Assembly (NCBI RefSeq): GCF_000170895.1 | Contig: NZ_ABCS01000034.1 | Coordinates: 22,340-86,339, forward strand | Reading direction: 5' to 3' | Length of the DNA: 64,000 nt | Source: Plesiocystis pacifica SIR-1 | GTDB taxonomy: Bacteria; Myxococcota_A; Polyangia; Nannocystales; Nannocystaceae | Shown here: positions 15,588-24,165 of the stretch, piece after piece | Layout of the letters: each line of letters opens with the position of its first letter | How positions within the stretch are numbered: position 1 is the stretch's first letter | Notes under the pieces: generated by a model | Seen by the model: only the letters and a program-made list of their open reading frames with translations | Database searches by the model: none | What the model was told of the DNA's origin: nothing | Made by a program: the position numbers and the translations under genes

Positions 15588-16574
15588 TCAGCCGCGCTCT
15601 TGGTGGGCGCCGCGGAGGGCCTCGGTGGCGAGCTTTTGGGCCTGGGCCAGGGCGGCGTTCAGGCGCTGGGACAGGTCCTCCATGTGCGCGCTCTGGTCGG
15701 CGATGCGCTTTTCGAGGGTCTGGATCTTGAGCTCGAACACGGCGGAGGCGTTGGCCGCCTCGCGGTCGCGCAGGTTGGCTTCGTGGCTGGCGTCGCGCTT
15801 GATCGAGGCGATGGCCTTGTCGCGGGCCTTTTGCTCGGCCTCGGCGATGGCCTCGTCCATGCCCTCGACCTTGGTCAGCAGCGCGGCGGTCTCTTCGGCC
15901 TGGCCGTCGAGGGTCGCCTCGCGGCTGGCCCAGTCCTTGTCCTTCTCGGCCGTGGTCGCGGCCAGCTCGCGCTCGAGGTCGCGGCGGCGCTCGGCCTGCT
16001 GGTCCTCGGTCTGCTGGGCCGCGCGCTCGCGGGCGTAGCTGTGCTCGTCCTCTTCGGCCTTGCGCTCGGCCTCGATCCGGGCCTTGTAGGCGGCGTCCTC
16101 TTCCTCGCGCGCCTTGTCCTCTTCGGCCCAGGCGTCGCGGGCCTTGTCGATGCGGGCGTCGAGCTCTTCTTGCTGGCTGGTGATCTTGGCGTCGAGGTCC
16201 GCGAGCTTGCGGGCGTGATCTTGCTCGAGCAGGGCCACGGCCTCGGCGGCGACGGTCAGGTCCTCGAGCTCGGCGAGGCGGCGGCGCTCGATCTCGATGG
16301 CGCGGCGCAGCTGGCCGACCTTGCCGGACTCGCCTTCCATGCGATCGGCGAGGCCGTCGAGGGCCTTGGAGAACTCGAGCTGCAGCTCGGCGAGGCCCTT
16401 GACGATGGCGTCGACGGTGTAGGCCGAGGCCTGGTCGACGACCTCGCGCTCGCGGCCACGCTCGGCGGCCTCGGCTCGAGTCTCGATCTGACTGGCGCGC
16501 TTGCGGTGGGCGCTCAACAGGGTCGCAAAGGACGCTTCAATGGCCTCGCGTGATTTGGGTTCGGTGGTGCTCAT
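15588..16574 (-). CDS. Coiled-coil protein, paralogue of the downstream gene
   Basis: This is a 328-residue protein, coiled coil over most of its length, with a short non-coiled start (SFATLLSAHRKRASQIE). It shares the EAVALLE-x-x-H segment and the C-terminal module (FELKIQTLEKRIADQSAHM, NAALAQAQKLATEAL) with the gene at 14479, which supports tandem duplication followed by divergence. It is very rich in Ala, Glu, Arg and Lys with no membrane segment. The 171 bp upstream (16575-16745) separate it from the quinoprotein gene and probably hold its promoter. Function unknown. Confidence 0.75.
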   Translation of the reverse strand: MSTTEPKSREAIEASFATLLSAHRKRASQIETRAEAAERGREREVVDQASAYTVDAIVKGLAELQLEFSKALDGLADRMEGESGKVGQLRRAIEIERRRLAELEDLTVAAEAVALLEQDHARKLADLDAKITSQQEELDARIDKARDAWAEEDKAREEEDAAYKARIEAERKAEEDEHSYARERAAQQTEDQQAERRRDLERELAATTAEKDKDWASREATLDGQAEETAALLTKVEGMDEAIAEAEQKARDKAIASIKRDASHEANLRDREAANASAVFELKIQTLEKRIADQSAHMEDLSQRLNAALAQAQKLATEALRGAHQERG

Positions 16575-16745
16575 GAGTGGGTGCGTTCGGTGGCGTCGGG
16601 GTTCGCAGTCGATGATCGGGCGCAGAGGGACGCGCCGCGATTCGCGCGAAGTCTAGCGAAGGCGACGCGCGAATGGGGACTTTTCCGGCATACCCGCCCG
16701 GCGTTCGGGGGCGAGTGTGCGTGGCGTCGATTCAACTCGACCGAT

Positions 16746-19166
16746 TCACGGACAGGTCGAGAGCGACTCGATCCACGCACCGAGCAGGGCGTGGCCGGTG
16801 GGGTCGACGAGCGCGGAGCCGAGCGCGGGCATCTTGCCCTCGTCGCGGGTGCCGGTGCGCAGCCACAGGATCGAGCCTTCGGGGTCCCCCGGGGCGACCC
16901 GCGGCAGCGCCGGGCTGCCCTCGTCGGTCCACGGGTTGGGGAACTCGCTGGGCTCGCAAACCCCGGTATCGGCCAGCGAGGTGGGGTAGCGCAGGTCTGG
17001 GCGCATCCACTCGGGGTGGTGACAGTGCGAGCAGTTGGCGTGCATGTATGCCCGGGCGCGCACGTCGACGGGCAGGTCCGTGTCGCGGAAGTCGGGCAGG
17101 GCCGGGAGCTGTGGGGCGACGGATTCGCCCTGCTGGGTCTCGACGAATCCGTCGGCAAAGGCGAGGTAACCCGCCTCGACCAGGGCGTCGAGCTGCTGGG
17201 CCTCGACGCTCTCGCTGCGATCGCCGTAGCGCACCGCTCGGTTCATCTGCACAGTGGTCGGCCCCAGCGGTCGGCCGGAGGCGAAGCCGTGGCAGGTCTG
17301 GCAGTCGGCCCGAGCGGGGAAGGCCCACTCGAAGCTCCCGAGGTCTCGCGTGTCGCCGCCCGCGAGCAAGTCGGCGTCGCTGAGGTCCTCGCGCCAGCGG
17401 TAGGAGTAGAAGGTCCACACGCCATTTCGGCGGACCATGAAGCGGGTCTCGACGGGGGCGTCGCCGTCGTCGGCGCTGAAGGTCTTGATCAGCACGCTGC
17501 CCTCGGGGAAGGACCAGCGCCCGTCGGGGAAGGCCTCGATGCGCTCGTCTGGAGGCAGCACGAGGTAGCGGCGCTTGCTCAGGCCGTCGCTCCACAGGGC
17601 CGAGGCGACCTGGAAGGGGACGAGCTCGGGGTCGGGGCTGAAGTCCGGCGCGAAGCAGCTGGTGGTCGAGAGGGTGGTCGGCAAGCTGCCGGGGACGCCG
17701 TGGGGGTCGAGGGTGAGCTGGGCGAGGCCGCCGGCGCTGTCGATGAGCCAGGGCTCGCCCGCCGAGTCCGCGCCGAGGGCCAGGACGCCGACGCCCGCGG
17801 CGTTGGGGGTGTCGGACTCGAGCCAGCCGACGACCTCGAAGGCGCCCGGGCCCACCTCCGGGCGCAGGCCCCAGATCCGACCGGAGCAGCGGTCGCCAAA
17901 CAGCACGGCGCCGTCGAGGCCCTGGCCCGGGTCGAGGCCGAGGGCGTCGGCGCCCAGGCTCGCGCCGGCGTAGACCAGCCCGCCCCGGAGCTCGCAGTGG
18001 CTGATGGTCGGCTCGAAGTCGTCGAAGCCGTAGTCGGCGTGGGGCCCGAGGGTCAACGCGGGATCGCACTCGCCCCCGCTGCCCGTGCACAGGTAGCCCT
18101 CGACCCGCGGCCAGCCGTAGTCGCGCCCGGCCTCGACGCGGTTGAGCTCGTCGCGCAGGCCCGAGCCCCGATCGACGCACCAGCTCGCCCCGGCCGGTCC
18201 GGCGAAGCACAGCCGCGGGTCGTGGAGGCCCACGGCGTAGACCTCGTCGGCGCCCGCGTCCGAGCCGGCGAAGGGGTTGTCGGCCGGGACGGCGTAGCCC
18301 GATCCCGGGGCCGAGACGTCCACGCGCAGCACGGCGCCGCGGGGGTCGAGGGGGTCGGTGGCCGGGGAGGACTCGGGGCTCGTCGGGGCCGCGGCCGCGT
18401 CGTCGCCCGTGCCGATCAGCAGCATGCCGTCCGCGTCGAAGCTCAGCCCGCCGCCGAGGGCGAGCCAGCCCTCGTGGTCGATGTCGAGCACCACCAGCTC
18501 GGCGTTGACGTCGATGTCGAGGTCGCCGTTGGCCTGGAGCTCGAGGGGGTAGCGGGCCACTCGGGTGCGCTGGGGCGAGTTGGCGCGCTGGTAGTGGACG
18601 AACACGGCGGTGGCGTCGGGCGCCACGGCGGCGGCCATCAGGCCCCGGCGCTGCGGCAGGTCTGGGCTCGGCGCGGCGACCCGAGGGCCGAGGTCGAGGA
18701 CCTTCGTGGGCGGCACGTCGGCCAGCGAGGGGTGCTCGGGTCGGGCCTGCCAGATCGCGCCGTCGGCCTCGACGACGAGCAGGGAGGGGACAAGCTGCTC
18801 GCCGGGCGCGGGCAGGATTTGGACGGCGGCGGGGAAGCTCGTGCCGAGGGCGGTCCAGGGCTCGGGGACCCGGGCGCGCAGGCCGGGCAGGGCCTCGGCG
18901 GGGCGACCCTCGAGGCGGCAGTCGTGGTCCTCGGGTCGCTCGCCCAGGGGCGGCAGGGGCTCGTCCTCGGGCTGGCCTTCGCCCCCGTCGTCGCCCGTGT
19001 CGTCGCCCGTGTCGGCCTCGCTGCCCGCTTCGTCGTCGCTGGCTTCGGCCTGGGGCCCCTGCGGCGGGGCGCAGGCCATGACCGAGCCGGTCCACAGCGC
19101 CGCGAGGGCGAGCGCTTGGAGCGAGGCGGTAGCTGGGCGACCCACGGTCCATCCATGATGCGCCAT
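16746..19166 (-). CDS. Lipoprotein quinoprotein (PQQ sugar/sorbosone-type) dehydrogenase fused to a cytochrome-c-like domain
   Basis: This is an 806-residue lipoprotein (signal ending VMAC, Cys about 32) with an acidic linker to about 65. Residues about 70-440 look like the soluble PQQ-glucose/sorbosone dehydrogenase propeller: GWLALGGGLSFDADGMLLIG, then GTGDD, DPLDPRGAVLRVDV, YAVGLHDPRLCF, and GRDYGWPRVEGY. The C-terminal part carries two heme-attachment motifs, CQTCHG (about 622) and CSHCHH (about 710), as in proteins that pass electrons from oxidised substrate to a periplasmic cytochrome chain. Substrate and cofactor are inferred. The long stretch between propeller and hemes (about 450-600) is of the kind seen with such SO2930-type domains. 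Confidence 0.8.
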   Translation of the reverse strand: MAHHGWTVGRPATASLQALALAALWTGSVMACAPPQGPQAEASDDEAGSEADTGDDTGDDGGEGQPEDEPLPPLGERPEDHDCRLEGRPAEALPGLRARVPEPWTALGTSFPAAVQILPAPGEQLVPSLLVVEADGAIWQARPEHPSLADVPPTKVLDLGPRVAAPSPDLPQRRGLMAAAVAPDATAVFVHYQRANSPQRTRVARYPLELQANGDLDIDVNAELVVLDIDHEGWLALGGGLSFDADGMLLIGTGDDAAAAPTSPESSPATDPLDPRGAVLRVDVSAPGSGYAVPADNPFAGSDAGADEVYAVGLHDPRLCFAGPAGASWCVDRGSGLRDELNRVEAGRDYGWPRVEGYLCTGSGGECDPALTLGPHADYGFDDFEPTISHCELRGGLVYAGASLGADALGLDPGQGLDGAVLFGDRCSGRIWGLRPEVGPGAFEVVGWLESDTPNAAGVGVLALGADSAGEPWLIDSAGGLAQLTLDPHGVPGSLPTTLSTTSCFAPDFSPDPELVPFQVASALWSDGLSKRRYLVLPPDERIEAFPDGRWSFPEGSVLIKTFSADDGDAPVETRFMVRRNGVWTFYSYRWREDLSDADLLAGGDTRDLGSFEWAFPARADCQTCHGFASGRPLGPTTVQMNRAVRYGDRSESVEAQQLDALVEAGYLAFADGFVETQQGESVAPQLPALPDFRDTDLPVDVRARAYMHANCSHCHHPEWMRPDLRYPTSLADTGVCEPSEFPNPWTDEGSPALPRVAPGDPEGSILWLRTGTRDEGKMPALGSALVDPTGHALLGAWIESLSTCP

Positions 19167-19192
19167 CCCGCCGCGATTGGCAGGTCGGCGCG

Positions 19193-21937
19193 TCAACCCG
19201 CGTCGCCGCTGCCAGCCTCGGAGCCAGCAGCTTCTGCGTCCTCCGCGTCTGCGCCGGGTGTCGCGGGGGCGGGCTCGGCGGGGAGCAGGTCGCGCGCCTC
19301 GAGCCAGACCTCGATGGCCTCGGCGATGCGGCGCGTCTCGGGGTCGGCGCGCTCGAGCTTGGTGCCGCGAAAGTCGCCGTGGGCGGCGAGGGCCAGCGCG
19401 CGCGCGCCCTCGCGGTCGTCCTGCTTCCAGCGCACCTGCGCGAGCAGGTAGCGGGTCTCGGCGCGGTCCCGGGGCAGGGTGTTGGCGTCCGCGGCCAGGC
19501 GCAGCTCGAGGGCGCGCTCGAGCTGCTTTTCGGCCTCGTCGAGGGAGCCGGCGGCCAGCTGGGCGCGGCCCAGGCTGTTGGCGATCAGCGCGATGGTCCC
19601 GCGCTGGTTGGCGTAGCCCGCCTCCCAGATGTCGAGGGCCGCGGTGTAGGACTCGACGGCGAGGGTGTGGGCCTTTTGGCGCTCGTAGACCAGGCCGAGG
19701 TTGTAGCGGGTCACGCCGATGTCCGAGTGCCCCGGGGGCAGGCTCTGCTGGCGCAGGTCGAGGGCGCGGCGGTGGTAGTTGAGGGCGTTGTCGTAGTCCT
19801 CGCGCTGGTAGTGATCCATGCCGAGGTTGTTGAGGATCAGCGCCAGGTCCGGGTGCCCCGGGGGCAGGCGCGACTCGTAGATCTGCAGCGCCTTGGTGAA
19901 GTACTCGATGGACTGATCTTGCTCTTGCTGCTTGGAGTAGACCGTGCCGATGTCCGACAGCAGCTTGGCCTCGGCGAGGCCGTCGTGGGCCTCGGTGAGG
20001 TCCGCGAACAGCTGCCCGAGCCGGCCCCAGCGCAGGGCCGCGTCGTAGTCCCGCTTGTGCTCGGTGTGCAGGAAGACCAGGCTCGAGGCGGCGCGCAGGG
20101 TCACGGGCTCGTGGGAGCGCCCGCCGAGGAAGAGCGCGTCCTCGAGGTGCTCCGCGGCCCGCTCGAGGTTGCCGAGCTTGAGGTCGAGCCAGCCGACCCA
20201 GTAGTGGGCCTCGGCGGTCAGCGGCTCGAAGCCCACGCGCTGGGCGTCGGCGAGCACGGCCTCGGCCTCGGCCCGGGCGCTCTCGTTGTCGCCGATGGAG
20301 TGGTGCGACTCGATGGCCACGATGCGCTGGCGCAGCTTGGTGACCTCGCTGTGGATCGCCGGGTCCGAGGGCAGGCGCACGCTCGACGCGAGCACCACCG
20401 GGTCGACGCAGTCGGTGATCGACGGCAGCTTGGCCACGGCGTTGAGGGCCAAGAGCACGCCGCCGGCGTCCTGGGTGCTCTCGAGCGCGGTGACCAGGGA
20501 GGTCAGCGCGACCTGGCGCTCGTCGAGGCAGATGCGCGCGAGCTCGGCCTGCTCGGAGCTCAGGGGCAGCGGCGGCTCGGGCAGGTCCATGGCCGCGCGC
20601 CGGTAGAGGTCCCGGGCGCCGGAGCCCAGCTCGCGCTCGAGGGCGCCGGTCAGGCAGACCTCGCCGCGGGTCGTCGCCCAGGCCGCGGCGTACTCGTCGA
20701 GGGAGGGGCCGGTCAGCTCCCACACGCTCTCGGCCGAGCGGTGCTCGGTGGCCAAGAGCGCGCCGCGGATGGTCTCGCGGGCGCGCTGGTTCCAGACCTC
20801 GTCGATGGTCCCGGCCTCGGCGGCGCACCGAGCCTCGCGCTCTTCGGTGGCCGCGGCGATCTCGGACCGGGCCGTCTCGCGCTTGTTCTCCACGCGCAGG
20901 TGGTTGGCGAACACGCCCAAGGCCGCGAGCGCGACGCTGCCCACGCCCGTCAGCAGCCAGCGGCGGCGCCGGGTCGGGTCCTGCTCGAGGGCGGCGAGCA
21001 GCTCGGCCATGCTCGGCCAGCGCTCGTCGGGCTCGTGGGCCAGGCCGCGCTCGACCACGGCGCGCAGCCAGGTCGGCACGTCGGCGCTGCGCGGCGGCTC
21101 GGCCAGCTGGTGCTTGGTCACGGACTCGACGATCTCGGCGAGGGTGTCGCCCTTGAAGGGCCGGGAGCCGTAGAGGGCCTCCCACAGCGTGACGCAAAAG
21201 GAGAACTGGTCCGAGCGCGCGTCCGTGGCCAGGCCCAGGTGCTGCTCCGGGGCCATGTAGGCCGGGGTGCCGAGCAGCGAGCCCGGGGTGGTCAGCTCGA
21301 CGTTGAGGGCCGAGCGCGCCCGCGACAGCTCGATGCGCTCGCCGTGGTCGCTGGTCTCGAACTCGGGCTCGTCGTCGGACTCGCCGTCCTCGTGGACCAG
21401 GCCAAAGTCCATGACGCGGACGCGGCCGTCGTTGCCGACCATGACGTTGTCGGGCTTGAAGTCGCGGTGGACGAGGTTGGCGTCGTGGGCCGCCGCGAGC
21501 CCTCGGCCAGCGGCGATGAACACCTCGAGGATCTCCGGGCGGGTGTGGCGTTGGGCTCGGATCCAGTGCTTGAGGGTGACCCCCGCCACGAACTCCATGA
21601 CGATGAACAGCTTCCCGCGGAACACCCCGAGCTCGTAGACCTGGACCACGTTGGGGTGGTTGAGCCGGGCCAGGCCCTGGGCCTCGCGGGTGAAGCGGGA
21701 GTTGTAGATGCCCAGATCCGCGTGCAGCAGCTTGATGGCGACCTTGCGCCCGAGGTGGTCGTCGTAGGCGGCGTAGACCTCCCCCATGCCGCCGGCGCCG
21801 ATCTTGCGCAGGATCGAGAACTTGTCGAGCTTGCCGGCGACGTTTGGCAGGCTCTGCCCGTCGATGATGCCGGGCGTTGGCTGGGTTCCACGGGCCGTCG
21901 ACGAGTCGATGGTGACCGTTGTCTCGAGGGAGCTCAT
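19193..21937 (-). CDS. Transmembrane Ser/Thr protein kinase with TPR sensor domain
   Basis: This is a 914-residue PknB-type kinase. Glycine loop GAGGMGEVY is near 47-55, Lys69 sits in VAIKLL, the catalytic loop is HRDFKPDNV (157-165), the metal motif is MDFGL (176-180), and GTPAYMAPEQ is in the activation segment. A membrane helix at about 327-345 follows a run of arginines. The C-terminal 560 residues include tetratricopeptide repeats (for example AEAHYWVGWLDLKLGNLERA, and NNLGMDHYQREDYDNALNYH) that likely bind partner proteins. This layout is common in myxobacterial signalling. Its target is unknown. It starts 26 bp upstream of the quinoprotein gene on the same strand, so the two may be co-transcribed. 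Confidence 0.92.
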   Translation of the reverse strand: MSSLETTVTIDSSTARGTQPTPGIIDGQSLPNVAGKLDKFSILRKIGAGGMGEVYAAYDDHLGRKVAIKLLHADLGIYNSRFTREAQGLARLNHPNVVQVYELGVFRGKLFIVMEFVAGVTLKHWIRAQRHTRPEILEVFIAAGRGLAAAHDANLVHRDFKPDNVMVGNDGRVRVMDFGLVHEDGESDDEPEFETSDHGERIELSRARSALNVELTTPGSLLGTPAYMAPEQHLGLATDARSDQFSFCVTLWEALYGSRPFKGDTLAEIVESVTKHQLAEPPRSADVPTWLRAVVERGLAHEPDERWPSMAELLAALEQDPTRRRRWLLTGVGSVALAALGVFANHLRVENKRETARSEIAAATEEREARCAAEAGTIDEVWNQRARETIRGALLATEHRSAESVWELTGPSLDEYAAAWATTRGEVCLTGALERELGSGARDLYRRAAMDLPEPPLPLSSEQAELARICLDERQVALTSLVTALESTQDAGGVLLALNAVAKLPSITDCVDPVVLASSVRLPSDPAIHSEVTKLRQRIVAIESHHSIGDNESARAEAEAVLADAQRVGFEPLTAEAHYWVGWLDLKLGNLERAAEHLEDALFLGGRSHEPVTLRAASSLVFLHTEHKRDYDAALRWGRLGQLFADLTEAHDGLAEAKLLSDIGTVYSKQQEQDQSIEYFTKALQIYESRLPPGHPDLALILNNLGMDHYQREDYDNALNYHRRALDLRQQSLPPGHSDIGVTRYNLGLVYERQKAHTLAVESYTAALDIWEAGYANQRGTIALIANSLGRAQLAAGSLDEAEKQLERALELRLAADANTLPRDRAETRYLLAQVRWKQDDREGARALALAAHGDFRGTKLERADPETRRIAEAIEVWLEARDLLPAEPAPATPGADAEDAEAAGSEAGSGDAG

Positions 21938-22203
21938 CGCCTCGTCAGGCCGGGTTTCCGGCGCAACTTCAGCCTAGGATACACGACCGGCGAGGGGGGA
22001 TGGGCCCCCGCCTCGGAGGGCGCGTCCTGGCGCCTTTTGGCACTCCCGGCGCCCCTTGGCAGGGAGCGAGGGAGCTCGGCGGTGTGGGCGATGTGGGCGG
22101 ACGGCGAGGTCAGGGGAACACTTGGGCCCTGGTGTTCGCCTCAGAGACTGTGAATCGTTCACGACTGAGCTCGGAGCAGAAGCTGGTAGGCTCGGCGCGC
22201 GCC

Positions 22204-22623
22204 ATGCCCACGCTCGTCGCTGCTCCGCTCTACGCCGCCATCCTCGGCCTCCTCGTGATCGTTTTGGCCGCGGGGGTCATCCGCCTGCGCCGGAGCCGTA
22301 AGGTCTCCCTGGGGAGCGGCGGCGACGGGGAGCTGGAGGGGCGGATCCGGGCCCACGCCAACCTCATCGAGTACGCCCCGATCACCCTCTTGCTGCTGGC
22401 CCTGTTCGAGGTCAACGACGGCAACGTCTACGTCGCCCACGCCGTCGGCGTGACCCTGGTCCTCGGGCGGGTGATCCACGCGTGGGCTCTGCCGCGCTAC
22501 GGGACCAACCCCGCGGCCACCCAGGGCCGGGTGGCGGGCATGATCCTGACCTTCCTCGCGCTCGCGGCCGTGGCCATCGCCAACGTCGCGGTCGTGGTCC
22601 TCGGCATGGTCGGGGGCAGCTGA
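22204..22623 (+). CDS. MAPEG-family integral membrane protein
   Basis: This 139-residue protein has about four membrane helices and the MAPEG signature: a basic loop, then GELEGRIRAHANLIEYAPIT (about 40-59), a Glu in LLLLALFEVNDG, and GRVIHAW. Family members act on glutathione or eicosanoid-like lipids in eukaryotes; in bacteria the role is mostly unknown. The preceding 266 bp separate it from the divergent kinase gene. The next gene begins with GTG directly after its TGA, so the pair is co-transcribed. Confidence 0.85.
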   Translation: MPTLVAAPLYAAILGLLVIVLAAGVIRLRRSRKVSLGSGGDGELEGRIRAHANLIEYAPITLLLLALFEVNDGNVYVAHAVGVTLVLGRVIHAWALPRYGTNPAATQGRVAGMILTFLALAAVAIANVAVVVLGMVGGS

Positions 22624-23208
22624 GTGCGCGGCCGGGTCTGGCTCGGCGCGTGCCTGGTGTTGGCGAGCTGTCGGCCCGCCGCCGACGCGCCGGCCGAGCC
22701 TGAAGCTGATCCTGATCCTGCGCCCGCGGTGCTCGTCGAGGCGCCGCCGTCGAAGGCGGCCAGCACCGGGAACGCGCCGGTCGAGCCCACGCGCGAGGCG
22801 ATGTTCATCGGCGTCTACGAGGCCCTCCGCGACGGCGACTGGGCGGCCTTCGAAGCCTACGCGGGCGCGGACGTGACGGTCCGGCGCTCCAACAGCGTCG
22901 GCGAGGCCGCCGTCGAGATGGAGCTGGTGACCTCGAGCCAGACGCAGGCCTGGCTCGGGGAGGTCCGCGCGACCTGGGCCCCGAGCTGCGCAGAGGACCC
23001 CGTCGATCCTTGCCGCGGGCTCAACCCGCTGGCTCTGGGCGCGTACGCGGACGAGCTCAGGCTGACCTGTGCGCCGGGGAAGGGCTCGAGCGAGGGCTCG
23101 ACCTGCTGCCGCCACGAGCCGATGTTGCTGCATAACACGCCCTACCTGGTCGCGCTGTGCTTCGACGCGGGGGGCCGGGTCGACTACGTCGAGCTCCTCG
23201 ATGGGTGA
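22624..23208 (+). CDS. Lipoprotein of unknown function
   Basis: This is a 194-residue protein starting with GTG immediately after the MAPEG stop (TGAGTG). The signal is short, with lipobox LASC (Cys about 16), then an Ala/Pro/Asp/Glu linker to about 45. The folded part begins MFIGVYEALRDGDWAAFEAY, a typical opening of SnoaL/NTF2-like or DUF4878-like domains, followed by strands and several cysteines (CAEDPVDPC and STCCRHE). The NTF2-like assignment is tentative. Its coupling to the MAPEG gene suggests a shared envelope function. Confidence 0.65.
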   Translation: MRGRVWLGACLVLASCRPAADAPAEPEADPDPAPAVLVEAPPSKAASTGNAPVEPTREAMFIGVYEALRDGDWAAFEAYAGADVTVRRSNSVGEAAVEMELVTSSQTQAWLGEVRATWAPSCAEDPVDPCRGLNPLALGAYADELRLTCAPGKGSSEGSTCCRHEPMLLHNTPYLVALCFDAGGRVDYVELLDG

Positions 23209-23269
23209 GCCTGGGGGTGAGCCTGGGGTTGAGCGCTGGAAACATATCGATATGAGAACGCGCATTCGT

Positions 23270-23294
23270 CATAGCGCGACGCTGTGTCGCTATG
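23270..23294. promoter_or_regulatory. Inverted repeat overlapping a start codon
   Basis: CATAGCG at 23270-23276 is mirrored by CGCTATG at 23288-23294, and the right arm contains the ATG at 23292. An AT-richer stretch with ATATCGATAT lies 20 bp upstream. It could be an operator, or an RNA hairpin covering the start if 23292 is the real start codon. Confidence 0.35.
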
Positions 23295-24017
23295 CGTCGT
23301 AAGCTCCGCGCCATGGGTCTCCGTTCACCCTGCCGAACCAGCTTCCCCGCCCCGCTCCTGCCCGCCCTCGTCCTCGGCTTTGGCCTGGGCTGCTTCTCGG
23401 ATCCGGGGGGCGCGGACGAGGGAGACGAGGGCGACGAGACCGAGGCCTGCGCGGGGGTCATCGACGAGTGCGGGGTCTGTGGCGGGCCCGGGGGTCCGTG
23501 CACGGGCTGCACCGTCGCCGGGTCCTCGAACTACGACCCCATGGCCGAGCTCAACGACGGGACCTGCAGCTGCACGCCCGCGGGGGGCTCGATCGCCGAC
23601 CAGAGCCAGCTCGAGTCGAACCTCGGCGGCGGGGGCATGGACGTGTGGCAGTCGTTCACGCCGGGCGTCGCGGGGGGCCTGGCGAGCTTGACCATCGAGA
23701 CCGGCTCGCCCCTCGATCCGGAGCCGGCCACGGTGACCCTCGAGATCCTCGAGGGCGAGGGCCTCGGCGGGACGACGCTGACCAGCTTCGAGGCCGTGTT
23801 CCAGCCCGGCCTCGCGAGCTTGCAGACCTTCGAGCTCGCCGAGCCGGTGCCCCTGGCCGTGGGCGAGCGCTACACCTTCCGCATCGTCGTGCCCGAGCAG
23901 ACCTCGGGCTACCTCAGCTACCAGGACGGCGATCCCTACCCCGAAGGGACCTCGTCCATCGACGGGGATCGGGATCTGACCTTCCGCACCGAGATGGTCA
24001 CGTGCGCCCCGGAGTAG
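23292..24017 (+). CDS. Cys-rich lipoprotein with CGVCGG motif
   Basis: This is a 241-residue lipoprotein (lipobox GLGC, Cys about 34). ATG at 23313 (residue 8) is an alternative start and leaves an intact signal peptide. After an acidic linker comes CAGVIDECGVCGGPGGPC, then NYDPMAELNDGTC. This pairing of a DECGVCGG turn and an NYDP-A-DDG-C turn is common in myxobacterial and Bacteroidetes surface proteins. The remainder is a beta-sandwich-like domain (SFTPGVAGGLASLTIETG, and ERYTFRIVV) resembling carbohydrate-binding modules. Ligand unknown. Confidence 0.75.
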   Translation: MRRKLRAMGLRSPCRTSFPAPLLPALVLGFGLGCFSDPGGADEGDEGDETEACAGVIDECGVCGGPGGPCTGCTVAGSSNYDPMAELNDGTCSCTPAGGSIADQSQLESNLGGGGMDVWQSFTPGVAGGLASLTIETGSPLDPEPATVTLEILEGEGLGGTTLTSFEAVFQPGLASLQTFELAEPVPLAVGERYTFRIVVPEQTSGYLSYQDGDPYPEGTSSIDGDRDLTFRTEMVTCAPE

Positions 24018-24066
24018 GGGTGCGCAAAGTCCGCGCGAGCGCACGGACGCAGCAGCGCGAGAGGCG

Positions 24067-24096
24067 CTGAGCGGGTCTGAGCGGGTCTGAGCGGGT
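24067..24096. repeat. 10-bp tandem repeat upstream of a kinase gene
   Basis: Three exact copies of ctgagcgggt lie about 70 bp before the start of the kinase gene. The near-helical period suggests a regulator-binding array, or simple slippage. Confidence 0.7.
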
Positions 24097-24165
24097 CCTG
24101 GGGGCGCGCTGGAGCCACCCGTCCGTTTGGCCAGATTTGTTCGGAAATCCCGCGTCCGTGCGACA

